Assembly: GCA_905207535.1 (NCBI GenBank) | Contig: CAJLLX010000002.1 | Coordinates: forward strand, 1 to 58,408 | Reading direction: 5' to 3' | Origin: an uncultured Muribaculaceae bacterium | GTDB lineage: Bacteria; Bacteroidota; Bacteroidia; Bacteroidales; Muribaculaceae | Length of the DNA stretch: 58,408 nt | Shown here: positions 8,527 through 15,813 of the stretch, one piece after another | How positions within the stretch are numbered: the stretch's first letter is position 1 | Layout: each line of letters starts with the position of its first letter | The notes under the pieces: generated by a model | Told to the model about the DNA's origin: nothing | The model's input: the letters and a program-made list of their open reading frames with translations, nothing else | Databases searched by the model: none | Made by a program: the position numbers and the translations under genes

Positions 8527-9420
8527 ATGGGAAAGATCATAAAGATACTGATGATGGTGACGGTGCTTGCGGCCGCGTCGGCTTTGAAAACCGATGCGAA
8601 AAGCATCATCCCCTTCAATATACTCGAGAAGATGGCCAATTCGCCCAAGACGCCGCTCGACTCGGCTGCGGTGGCTGCCGCGCATACCAACGAGAAGGTG
8701 ATAGTGGGCAAAGACACGGTGAGCATCATCCTGCCGCAGAAAAACTACGGCCGCTACGACCGCGGATTGCTCAACTATCTGTATATTCCGAAAGGGCAGT
8801 GGTCGTTTGGTATGACGGCGTCGTACGGCGAGTTCAACACCGACGACGTGCAGATGCTCTCGGTGCTCAACAATCTTGACCTCAAGATCAAAGCCTACTC
8901 GCTGAGGCCCTATGTGAGCTACTTCTTCAAGAACAACCAGTCGATAGGCATCAACTTCAACTACACCCGCATGGTGTGCGATCTGGGGGCGATGACACTG
9001 GATATAAGCGACGACATGAACTTCTCGCTGGCCAATGTGAGCTACTACTCGAAGAACTACTCTACGGCCATCGCCTACCGCAACTATGTGGGTCTGGGGC
9101 GCGAGCGGCGCTTCGGCGTGTTCAACGAGGTGGAGCTCGCCTTCGGAGCCGGATCGTCGCGCTTCCGGCGCACCTACGATGGTGTGCTCTACGACACACG
9201 CACCAGCTCGATGTCGGCGGCGCTCAACTTCTCGCCCGGCGTGTGCGTGTTTATCATGGACTATGTGTCCTTCAATGTGTCGTTTGGCGTGTTCGGCGTG
9301 AATTTCCATCACGAGCGCCAGAGCACCAACGGCGTGGACGAGGGACGGCGCTTCTCGTCGGGAGCCAATTTCAGGTTCAACCTGTTCAATATCAACTTCG
9401 GCCTGGCCGTGTTCATCTAA
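8527..9420 (+). CDS. outer-membrane beta-barrel protein (second paralog)
   Basis: This 297-residue exported protein has the signal peptide 'MGKIIKILMMVTVLAAASA'. About 60 residues of linker with no counterpart in the first paralog follow, including 'LDSAAVAAAHTNEK'. The barrel part then repeats the first paralog's pattern: 'YIPKGQW', 'YTRMVCDLGAMTLD', 'YRNYVGLGRERRFGVFNEVE' and a final 'FNLFNINFGLAVFI'. The two genes arose by duplication and diverged strongly. Position 13 nt before the PCMD lipoprotein suggests one transcript and possibly one envelope complex. Function unknown. Confidence 0.8.
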   Translation: MGKIIKILMMVTVLAAASALKTDAKSIIPFNILEKMANSPKTPLDSAAVAAAHTNEKVIVGKDTVSIILPQKNYGRYDRGLLNYLYIPKGQWSFGMTASYGEFNTDDVQMLSVLNNLDLKIKAYSLRPYVSYFFKNNQSIGINFNYTRMVCDLGAMTLDISDDMNFSLANVSYYSKNYSTAIAYRNYVGLGRERRFGVFNEVELAFGAGSSRFRRTYDGVLYDTRTSSMSAALNFSPGVCVFIMDYVSFNVSFGVFGVNFHHERQSTNGVDEGRRFSSGANFRFNLFNINFGLAVFI

Positions 9421-9433
9421 TATAGCCCGGAAG

Positions 9434-11029
9434 ATGAAAAGAGAATCAACGAAAAGCCTGCGACCGCTGCGACGGCTGCTGCTCACTGTGGCAGTGGCGC
9501 TATCGGCCATGTGCGTCAGCTGCTTGAAAAACGATATACCTTATCCGCGAATCCAGCCCAATTTCACCTCGATGGAGGCGCCCGGGCTCACAAAAGCCGC
9601 CGAGATCGACTCGGCCAACCGCCTGGTGACGCTCTCCTTCGACGAGACGGTGGATATCACCAACGTGCAGATCTCGAGCTACACCCTCTCGGAAGGCGCG
9701 AGCATAGTGAGCGGCAACCTCGACGCCCCGATCGATCTCTCGAGCTACTATATAGTGACCCTGCGGCTGTACCAGGACTACGACTGGGTGATACATGGAA
9801 AGCAGGAGATAGAGCGCTACTTCACCGTGGAAAATCAGGTGGGCGCCACGGTGATCGACATGACCGGACGCCGCGTGGTGGTGGCCGTTTCGGGCAAAGA
9901 GTCGCTTAAAGCCGTGAAAGTGCTTACGATGAAGCTCGGCCCCGTAGGAGCGGAGACCACCCCCGACCTTACCGGCACTACGATAGACCTGCGGCATCCC
10001 GTGGAGGTGACCGTGAGCGCCTGGGGGCGCGAATCGGTGTGGACCATCTACGGCGAGGCTGTGGAGAGCAGCGTGACCACCCTGAGCGCCGACGCCTGGA
10101 CCAATGTGGCCTGGGTATACGGCAGCGGCGTGGCCGGCAGGGACAACGGTGTGGAATACCGCCTGAAGGGCACTGAAGAATGGACCCGCGCACCACAGGA
10201 ATGGGTGACAGTGACCGGAGGCACCTTCTATGCACGTCTGATCAATCTCAATCCCGAGACCACCTACGAGGCTCGCACCTACTCCGACAGCGAATACGGC
10301 GCCGTGGCCGAGTTTACCACCGGCAAGATAGTGCAGGTGCCCAATACCGACCTCGACGAGTGGCACCTTTCCGGCAAGATATGGAACCCCTGGCCCGAGG
10401 GTGGCGAACCCTACTGGGGCACCGGCAACAAGGGCGCCACGACCCTGGGCGACAGCAACACCGTGCCCACCGAGGATACTTCCACCGGCAAGGGATACGC
10501 GGCCAAGCTCGAAACCCGCTTTGTGGGTATCGGTATGATAGGCAAACTGGCCGCCGGAAACATCTTCGTGGGCAGCTATGTGCGCACCGACGGCACCAAC
10601 GGCGTGCTGAGCTTCGGACGCGCCTTCACCGAGCGCCCCACCAAGCTGCGCGGCTATCTGAAGTATACCAACGTGCCCATCAGCCACACCAACAGCGAGT
10701 TTACGAAGCTGAAAGGTCAGCCTGACACCTGTATTGTGTGGTGCTCGCTGATCGACAGCGCTAATCCATTCGAGATCCGCACCAATCCGGCGAACCGCAA
10801 TCTGTTTGACCCCGAGGGCGACTATGTGGTGGCCTACGGGCGCTTCCAGAGCGGCGATGCCATTCCGGAGTATATCCCGTTTGAAATAGAGCTGAACTAT
10901 ACCTCCACCTCGCGCGTGCCGCGCTATATCCTCATCACAGCCAGCGCCAGCAAATATGGCGACTACTTCACCGGAGGCGCGGGCAGCGTGCTGTATCTCG
11001 ACGACTTAGAATTATTGTACGATTATTAG
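9434..11029 (+). CDS. PCMD domain-containing lipoprotein
   Basis: This is a 531-residue lipoprotein, with a signal ending in 'SAMCVSC' and acylated Cys at residue 30. Residues from about 40 to 290 form repeated beta-sandwich-like units; one contains 'NLNPETTYEARTYS', an Fn3-type signature. The C-terminal part, from about residue 305 ('DLDEWHLSGKIWNPWPEG' through 'LYLDDLELLY'), resembles the putative carbohydrate metabolism domain (PCMD, PF13201), a jelly-roll domain frequent in Bacteroidota surface lipoproteins. Third gene of the operon after two barrels. A role in binding a surface glycan is family-level inference, not shown by the sequence. Confidence 0.8.
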   Translation: MKRESTKSLRPLRRLLLTVAVALSAMCVSCLKNDIPYPRIQPNFTSMEAPGLTKAAEIDSANRLVTLSFDETVDITNVQISSYTLSEGASIVSGNLDAPIDLSSYYIVTLRLYQDYDWVIHGKQEIERYFTVENQVGATVIDMTGRRVVVAVSGKESLKAVKVLTMKLGPVGAETTPDLTGTTIDLRHPVEVTVSAWGRESVWTIYGEAVESSVTTLSADAWTNVAWVYGSGVAGRDNGVEYRLKGTEEWTRAPQEWVTVTGGTFYARLINLNPETTYEARTYSDSEYGAVAEFTTGKIVQVPNTDLDEWHLSGKIWNPWPEGGEPYWGTGNKGATTLGDSNTVPTEDTSTGKGYAAKLETRFVGIGMIGKLAAGNIFVGSYVRTDGTNGVLSFGRAFTERPTKLRGYLKYTNVPISHTNSEFTKLKGQPDTCIVWCSLIDSANPFEIRTNPANRNLFDPEGDYVVAYGRFQSGDAIPEYIPFEIELNYTSTSRVPRYILITASASKYGDYFTGGAGSVLYLDDLELLYDY

Positions 11030-11092
11030 CCGAATAAGTAAGAAAATTAGAGAAAAAGTCGGCAGATACTTTTTCTTTTGAGGAAGTTGTTA

Positions 11093-11100
11093 TATATTTG
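11093..11100 (+). promoter_or_regulatory. -7 box before outer-membrane protein gene
   Basis: TATATTTG is a perfect TAnnTTTG, about 95 nt before the start at 11195. A TTG at 11078-11080 is nearer than the usual 20-nt spacing. Confidence 0.55.
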
Positions 11101-11155
11101 GATGTCAAAACCGTCAAAGGCTTTGGCAATAGGAAACAAACAGACGTTTATCCAC

Positions 11156-11178
11156 GGGCATTGCCTCCGGCAATGCCC
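11156..11178 (+). repeat. perfect hairpin just upstream of a start codon
   Basis: GGGCATTGCC (11156-11165), loop TCC, GGCAATGCCC (11169-11178). The stem ends 16 nt before the ATG of the barrel gene, so it would sit in the leader near the ribosome loading site. Confidence 0.8.
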
Positions 11179-11194
11179 TAAGACAAAGTAATTT

Positions 11195-11920
11195 ATGAAA
11201 GCAATTAAGAAGATAATGGTTCTGGCCGTGTCGGTGGCATGCGGTGCCACGGCGCTGATGGCCCAGAATAGCTATATGTTTGACAATCCGGATAATAAGG
11301 CGTTTTTCGGAGCACGTGTGGCACTCGACATCAGTTCGGCTGCCAACGGCGGCGCAAGCTACAGCAGCAATCCCGGATTTTCAATCGGCGCGGTGTATAA
11401 TATTCCTTTATATAAGAACCTGTATTTCGAGCCGGGTTTGGAATTTTTCTACAATACCTTCGGCACCAGCAAGTGGAACGAATGGTATCCCGAAAATGGA
11501 GCGGTAAATGACGAAGGTGAGCCGATACCGTCGCTTTATCAGGTCGACGGGTCGATAAGGAATCTCGGATTCCGTGTGCCGCTGATTATCGGATATCACT
11601 TCGACTTCTGGGAGGATCTGCGTGTGAGCGTGTTCACCGGTCCGCAGATGAATGTCAACCTCATGGCACGCTATAAGGTCGACAACCTGATGCTCCCTAC
11701 CGGCGCGCCCAAAGAGGATTTCGACGGCAGCATTTTCGGCACCGACGGCTTCAAATACCTTGATCTTCAGTGGGCTTTCGGCGCCGGCGTCACCTATCAG
11801 GCCTACACCGTGAGCCTGAGCGGCGCCTGGGGCATCACCCGCATGAAAGACAGCACCGAGATGCTCCCCCGCCACCTCAAGCGCAACCTCTTCACCATCT
11901 CCCTAGGCTACAACTTCTAA
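11195..11920 (+). CDS. PorT-like outer-membrane beta-barrel protein
   Basis: The product has 241 residues with signal peptide 'MKAIKKIMVLAVSVACGA' and cleavage near 'LMAQ'. The body shows the small-barrel pattern of the OMP_b-brl_2 (PF13568) family: 'GFSIGAVYNIPLYKNLYFEP', a polar loop, 'RVPLIIGYHFDFWEDLRVSV' and the closing strand 'FTISLGYNF' with terminal Phe. It would sit in the outer membrane; individual members have no known transport role. It has its own promoter box and a leader hairpin, and appears monocistronic. The last codons are duplicated just after the stop. Confidence 0.85.
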   Translation: MKAIKKIMVLAVSVACGATALMAQNSYMFDNPDNKAFFGARVALDISSAANGGASYSSNPGFSIGAVYNIPLYKNLYFEPGLEFFYNTFGTSKWNEWYPENGAVNDEGEPIPSLYQVDGSIRNLGFRVPLIIGYHFDFWEDLRVSVFTGPQMNVNLMARYKVDNLMLPTGAPKEDFDGSIFGTDGFKYLDLQWAFGAGVTYQAYTVSLSGAWGITRMKDSTEMLPRHLKRNLFTISLGYNF

Positions 11921-11943
11921 TAGTTCTCCCTTGGCTATAACTT
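11898..11943 (+). repeat. duplicated 3' end of the barrel gene
   Basis: The 19-mer at 11898-11916 (coding the final 'SLGYN' strand) recurs at 11925-11943 with 17 of 19 identical bases, beyond the stop codon. This looks like a scar of tandem duplication or a remnant of a lost paralog. Confidence 0.7.
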
Positions 11944-12050
11944 AGTCCTCATACCGGTTGTGAACCCCCAAAAGTAGGGAAGCACCATGGTTGGTAAAGG
12001 CAAATGCACCGGCATTTCAGTATTTGTGCCGAACTAATGTGGCGGATGTG

Positions 12051-12081
12051 TTGTAAATGTAATACATTTACATTATCTTTG
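12051..12081 (+). promoter_or_regulatory. toxin-antitoxin promoter with palindromic operator
   Basis: TTG at 12051-12053 and TATCTTTG at 12074-12081 are spaced by exactly 20 nt, an ideal Bacteroidota promoter. The spacer is filled by a perfect palindrome, TGTAAATGTA-A-TACATTTACA (12052-12072). An operator covering the polymerase site is what type II antitoxins use to repress their own operon. Confidence 0.88.
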
Positions 12082-12101
12082 CAGTATAAAATAATATAGC
12101 C

Positions 12102-12356
12102 ATGGATATAGCATTGAAAAAGAACCAGAGTTTCCGCCTTCCGGTCGAACTGATTGAACGGCTGAAACAGCTTGCTCGTCGGGAAAACCGGAGTCTGAAC
12201 AATTATGTGGAAACGGTTTTGCTTGATGCCGCTTACTGCGAACCCAACGCCACTACTCTTGCTGCTATGAAAGAGGTAGAAAGCGGTGCCTTGCGCGACA
12301 CCCCTGCTCTTGATCTGTCATCAATCTCAGCAATGGAGAAATCTATGGGATTATGA
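12102..12356 (+). CDS. type II antitoxin, ribbon-helix-helix type
   Basis: This 84-residue protein starts with a ribbon-helix-helix pattern: the strand 'KNQSFRLPVELIERLKQL', then 'NRSLNNYVETVL'. That part should dimerise and bind the palindrome in its own promoter. The acidic, flexible tail ('AMKEVESGALRDTPALDL') would wrap around the toxin. It overlaps the toxin gene by ATGA (12353-12356), the usual translational coupling. The frame is intact although the toxin is broken. The family is a RelB/DinJ-like partner of YafQ-type toxins; exact subfamily unassigned. Confidence 0.85.
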   Translation: MDIALKKNQSFRLPVELIERLKQLARRENRSLNNYVETVLLDAAYCEPNATTLAAMKEVESGALRDTPALDLSSISAMEKSMGL

Positions 12357-12626
12357 AAACTCTCAAACCATCTTCGCAATATAAGAAGGACTATAAGAGA
12401 TTCAGAAATATCCCTGCTAAGGTTGAAAAGCTGAACGAGATTCTAAGGAAGCTCGCTAACGAGGAACCAATTCCTGAGAATAATCATCCTCACATACTTA
12501 CAGGTGATTATAGAGGATACATGGAGTGTCACATCGAAAGCGATTTTTCTGCTGGTTTGGTTTGACTCGGAGACTGATGAGATAGACTTGGTGCGTCTGG
12601 GCTCTCATTCAGAGCTTTTCGGGTAA
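12353..12626 (+). pseudogene. YafQ-family mRNA-interferase toxin, frameshifted
   Basis: The first 65 codons read as a YafQ/RelE-superfamily toxin ('SSQYKKDYKRF', 'PENNHPHILTGDYRGYMECH'), then hit a stop at 12563. Reading one base further at the T5 run (12544-12548) restores the rest: 'FLLVWFDSETDEIDLVRLG', then 'SHSELFG' and a stop at 12624-12626. By comparison with E. coli YafQ, the lost part carries the catalytic Arg and His of the 'R.G.H..LF' end, while the 'CHIESDF' segment is just retained. As read, the toxin should be inactive. A programmed slip or a sequencing error in the T run are the alternatives. Confidence 0.88.
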
Positions 12627-12792
12627 AATCAATTCGGTCCGTTGCCCCGATTGCCTTGGGGAAAAGAATCAGCAGTAAAATCAGTAATGTGATAAAGCGG
12701 TTCAGTTTCATGGCATCGTCTAAGGTTGTTGTTGTTTCTGACGCACAAGCCGCGACCTGCAGTGTGGCTGGAACAAAAGTTACAAACAGGAG

Positions 12793-13536
12793 TCAGAGTT
12801 TTCCCTCGTCGCGGTAGGAGTAGTAGCCGGTGGGGGCGACGATAATGTGGTCGTGGACCGGGACGTCGATCACTTTGCAGATCTCTACGATGCGGCGAGT
12901 GAGGGCGTCGTCCTGTGTCGAGGGCAGGAGAGTGCCCGAGGGGTGATTGTGCACCAGTATGAGTCCTGAGGCGAGATGGTCGATGGCGCTTTTGGCTATC
13001 AGCTTGATGTCGACGGCAGTGCATGCGATGCCTCCGCGACTAACGCGCTCGGGGATGATGACACGGTTGGCGCGGTTGAGGTGTATTACCCAAAATTCTT
13101 CATAGTTGAGGCGTTCCATGCGTGGGCGCATATAGTTGTATACGGCGCGTGAGTCGGAGAGTCGCTCGTCGGGCTGCGCGAGTGAAGCCTGCACTCGTGA
13201 GCCGAAGGTCATGGCGGCGCAGAGTAGTGTGGCCTTGGCGCTGCCTATTCCCTTGTATTTTTTGCTGAGCTCGGCGATGTTCATTCGCGAGAGATTGGAT
13301 AGGCGGTTGGCGTTGTCGGCGAGAATCTCGCGTGCGAGGTCGATGACCGACTTGCCCGGCAGCCCCGAGCCGAGGAGCAGGGCGAGGAGCTCGACATCGG
13401 TGAGGGCGTCAAGCCCCTTTGAGATGGCCTTCTCGCGCGGCTTTTCGTCGGCGGTGAGGTCGCGGATTCGCAGCGAGCGCTGGCTTGGGGCGTCGTCGGA
13501 TGGGGAGAAAGGCATATCTGTTTCAGGGGTGCACAT
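12793..13536 (-). CDS. radC: RadC family JAB-domain protein
   Basis: The gene encodes 247 residues: an N-terminal helix-hairpin-helix region ('LTDVELLALLLGSG', 'KKYKGIGSAKATLL') followed by the JAB/MPN metallopeptidase-like domain. The signature 'HNHPSGTLLPSTQDD' near residue 195 supplies the two His and the Asp of a JAMM zinc site. RadC was named as a DNA repair protein, but its biochemical role remains disputed. It is the last gene of the putative DUF4250-helicase-nspC-glycosyltransferase-radC run. The start used is ATG at 13536; a second in-frame Met follows after seven residues. Confidence 0.93.
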   Translation of the reverse strand: MCTPETDMPFSPSDDAPSQRSLRIRDLTADEKPREKAISKGLDALTDVELLALLLGSGLPGKSVIDLAREILADNANRLSNLSRMNIAELSKKYKGIGSAKATLLCAAMTFGSRVQASLAQPDERLSDSRAVYNYMRPRMERLNYEEFWVIHLNRANRVIIPERVSRGGIACTAVDIKLIAKSAIDHLASGLILVHNHPSGTLLPSTQDDALTRRIVEICKVIDVPVHDHIIVAPTGYYSYRDEGKL

Positions 13537-13545
13537 GGGGAATCA

Positions 13546-13584
13546 GTGAGGAGTGAGGAATCGGTGAGGAGTTAGGGGTGCGGG
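13546..13584. repeat. heptamer repeat tract between radC and glycosyltransferase
   Basis: On the plus strand GTGAGGA occurs at 13546-13552 and 13553-13559 and again at 13564-13570, then the variants GTTAGGG (13571-13577) and GTGCGGG (13578-13584). The tract fills almost the whole junction. Confidence 0.7.
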
Positions 13585-13585
13585 G

Positions 13586-14578
13586 TTATTTGCCTTTGCG
13601 GATGGAGATTTCTTCATTGATGTCGCGGCCCCGGCCGAGGAGGATCTTGACGACGAAAGCCTTGATGAATCCGCAGCCGTAGCCGCCGAGTTGTATCATG
13701 GATGCGGGCACTGCGAGTAGCGCGATGCGCGGGGAGCGGGTGGACCATAGAGCCGCCACAAAGATGGCCAGCAGGTAGATGCCAAGCGGCAGCAGCCACC
13801 AGGGGGAGCAGAAGATGGCGAGGAGCACCATGGCCACCACTCCGATGACGAAGAGCGCCGGGAGGAGGTGCACCGCCTTGAGGCTGTCGGGATAGAGCAA
13901 TTTGAGGGTGATGCGCGACATGCCGAACACGTAGACCTGGCGGAGGAATTTGCGGAAATCCACGCGGCGCTTGTGGTAGACAGGTAGCTCGGGATAGAGA
14001 CCGATGGAAAATCCGGCGAGGCGGATGCGTGTGCTCATGTCGATATCCTCGGAGAACATCTCGCGGAAACCGCCCACCTTGTCGTAGACCTCGCGCGTGA
14101 AGCCCATATTGAAGGTGCGCGGGGCGAACTTCTCGAGCCTCACCTTGCCTCCGCGTATGCCCCCGGTGGTGAGGAAGGAGGTCATGGCATGGTTGATGGC
14201 CTTCTGCACCGGGGTAAAGGAGGCATCGGCGGCATCGGGGCCTCCGAAGCAGTCGAAAGGCTCCTCAGCCGACATGCGCTCGAGTTTTTCGAAATAATCG
14301 GCCGGAATCACGCAGTCGGAGTCGAAAAAGATGAAACAGTCGCCCTCGGCATGCTCCATGCCGTAGTTGCGGGCTATGGAGCGCCCCTCGTTGGGCTTAA
14401 AGAAATATTTCACCGGGATTATCTGCGCATATTTCTCGACGACCTCGCGGCAGGGGACAGTGGAGCCGTCCTCCACCACTACCACCTCGAAATTGCGGCA
14501 GGTCTGGGCGGCGAGGCTCGCGAGGAGATCCTCTATCTCGTCGGGGCGATTGTATACGGGGATTATGATTGAGTACAA
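13586..14578 (-). CDS. family 2 glycosyltransferase, membrane-anchored
   Basis: A GT-A fold glycosyltransferase of about 330 residues opens with 'YSIIIPVYNRPDEIEDLL'. The metal-binding DXD is in 'FIFFDSDCVIP', and the acceptor-side 'FSEDIDMSTRIRLAG' carries the ED motif. The last 100 residues hold two or three membrane segments ('LLPALFVIGVVAMVLLAIF', 'LLPLGIYLLAIFVAALW'). It would transfer a sugar to a lipid or envelope glycan at the inner membrane. There is no ATG: a stop codon precedes TTG at 14590, so the start is TTG, preferably 14578 (giving 'MYSIIIP') or else 14590. Substrate unknown. Confidence 0.88.
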   Translation of the reverse strand: MYSIIIPVYNRPDEIEDLLASLAAQTCRNFEVVVVEDGSTVPCREVVEKYAQIIPVKYFFKPNEGRSIARNYGMEHAEGDCFIFFDSDCVIPADYFEKLERMSAEEPFDCFGGPDAADASFTPVQKAINHAMTSFLTTGGIRGGKVRLEKFAPRTFNMGFTREVYDKVGGFREMFSEDIDMSTRIRLAGFSIGLYPELPVYHKRRVDFRKFLRQVYVFGMSRITLKLLYPDSLKAVHLLPALFVIGVVAMVLLAIFCSPWWLLPLGIYLLAIFVAALWSTRSPRIALLAVPASMIQLGGYGCGFIKAFVVKILLGRGRDINEEISIRKGK

Positions 14579-14581
14579 GGC

Positions 14582-14616
14582 AATTAGCAATTAGAAATGA
14601 GCAATGGGTATTTGGC
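14582..14616. repeat. heptamer repeat tract between glycosyltransferase and nspC
   Basis: Plus-strand heptamers run in register: AATTAGC (14582), AATTAGA (14589), AATGAGC (14596), AATGGGT (14603), ATTTGGC (14610). Degeneration increases toward nspC. Confidence 0.65.
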
Positions 14617-14618
14617 AA

Positions 14619-15782
14619 TCACGACATGCGGTGCTTGTAGTCGTCGTAGGTGAAGCGGCGCAGATATGATTCGTTGCCGTTGGCGTCAACAAAGGCGATG
14701 TCGGGGTGGGCGATGCCGTTGAACATGTTGGTTTTCACCGTAGTATAGTGGTTCATGTCTTCGAAGGTGAGGCGGTCGCCGGGCTTTAAGGGGTGGTCGA
14801 AGTGCCAGTCGCCCATGAAGTCGCCGCTGAGGCAGGAATTTCCCCCGAAGCGGTAGGTGTGGACCTTTTCGGGTGGTAGTGCCGCCATCTGTTGCGGCGT
14901 GAGCGTCTCACTTACAGTAGGTTGGTAGGGCATTTCGAGGCAGTCGGGCATGTGGCAGGCAAAGGATACATCGAGTATGGCTGTGGAGATGCCGTCGTTT
15001 TTCACAATGTCGACCACCGAGGCCGCGAGGTCGCCCGTGCGCCATGTGAAGGCGCTGCCCGGCTCCAGTATGACTTCGATGTGGGGATACCGAGCCTTAA
15101 AATCGCGGATGATGCTGATTAATAGCTCTGTATCATACCCCTTTCGGGTCATCAGGTGACCGCCGCCCATGTTTACCCACCTGACGTGGGGCAGCAGATG
15201 CCCGAACTGGCTCTCGAAAGCCTTTAGCACCTTCTGCAGGTCTTCGGCCGACGACTCGCAGAGTGCATGGAAATGCAGCCCCTCGATCCCTTCCGGCAGC
15301 CCTTCGGCCAATTCTGCGGCCTCGGCTCCGAAGCGGCTCCCGGGGAGGGCGGGATTGTAGATGTCGGTCTCCACCACCGAGCAGCGCGGATTGACGCGCA
15401 GCCCGGGCGACACGCGCGCCTCGGCATCGGCCGTGGCGTTGTGAGCCTTTATGCGGTCGCGGAATCGGAGCCACTGGCCGACGGAATTGAAGGTGATGTG
15501 CGAGCTGCCGTCGATGTATTCGCCGATGGTTTCCGGCGTGTAGGCCGGGCAGTAGGAGTGGACGCGGGCGTGGAGCTCCTCGCGGCCCAGGCGCAGCTCG
15601 TTGAGCGAGGAGGCGGTGCAGTCGATGCCGTATTCGCGGAAGATGGGGAAAGTGCGCCAGAGCGCGTTGGCCTTGAAGGCCATGATGATCTTGGCTCCGG
15701 AGCGCCGGGCCACGGAGGTGATGAGATCGAGATTGGCCCGGAGGCGGTCTTCGTAGACTATGTAGCAGGGTGTCGGTAGCAC
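14619..15782 (-). CDS. nspC: carboxynorspermidine decarboxylase
   Basis: This PLP enzyme of the alanine racemase fold decarboxylates carboxyspermidine/carboxynorspermidine in the alternative polyamine pathway used by many Bacteroidota. The 387 residues start 'PTPCYIVYEDRLRANLDL', with the PLP lysine in 'AFKANA' (Lys37). Further family blocks are 'NMGGGHLMTRKGYD', 'ILEPGSAFTW' and 'DVSFACHMPDCLEMPYQP', the last carrying the cysteine that completes the partner active site in the dimer. The start is GTG at 15782; no ATG is available. The partner carboxynorspermidine dehydrogenase gene is not in this window. Confidence 0.93.
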   Translation of the reverse strand: MLPTPCYIVYEDRLRANLDLITSVARRSGAKIIMAFKANALWRTFPIFREYGIDCTASSLNELRLGREELHARVHSYCPAYTPETIGEYIDGSSHITFNSVGQWLRFRDRIKAHNATADAEARVSPGLRVNPRCSVVETDIYNPALPGSRFGAEAAELAEGLPEGIEGLHFHALCESSAEDLQKVLKAFESQFGHLLPHVRWVNMGGGHLMTRKGYDTELLISIIRDFKARYPHIEVILEPGSAFTWRTGDLAASVVDIVKNDGISTAILDVSFACHMPDCLEMPYQPTVSETLTPQQMAALPPEKVHTYRFGGNSCLSGDFMGDWHFDHPLKPGDRLTFEDMNHYTTVKTNMFNGIAHPDIAFVDANGNESYLRRFTYDDYKHRMS

Positions 15783-15792
15783 GGTGAGAATG

Positions 15793-15813
15793 AGGTTAGA
15801 GGTCAGAGGTCAG
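15793..15813. repeat. heptamer repeat tract between nspC and helicase
   Basis: Plus strand: AGGTTAG (15793), AGGTCAG (15800), AGGTCAG (15807), in perfect register. The helicase stop codon (15810-15812) lies inside the third heptamer. Confidence 0.7.
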
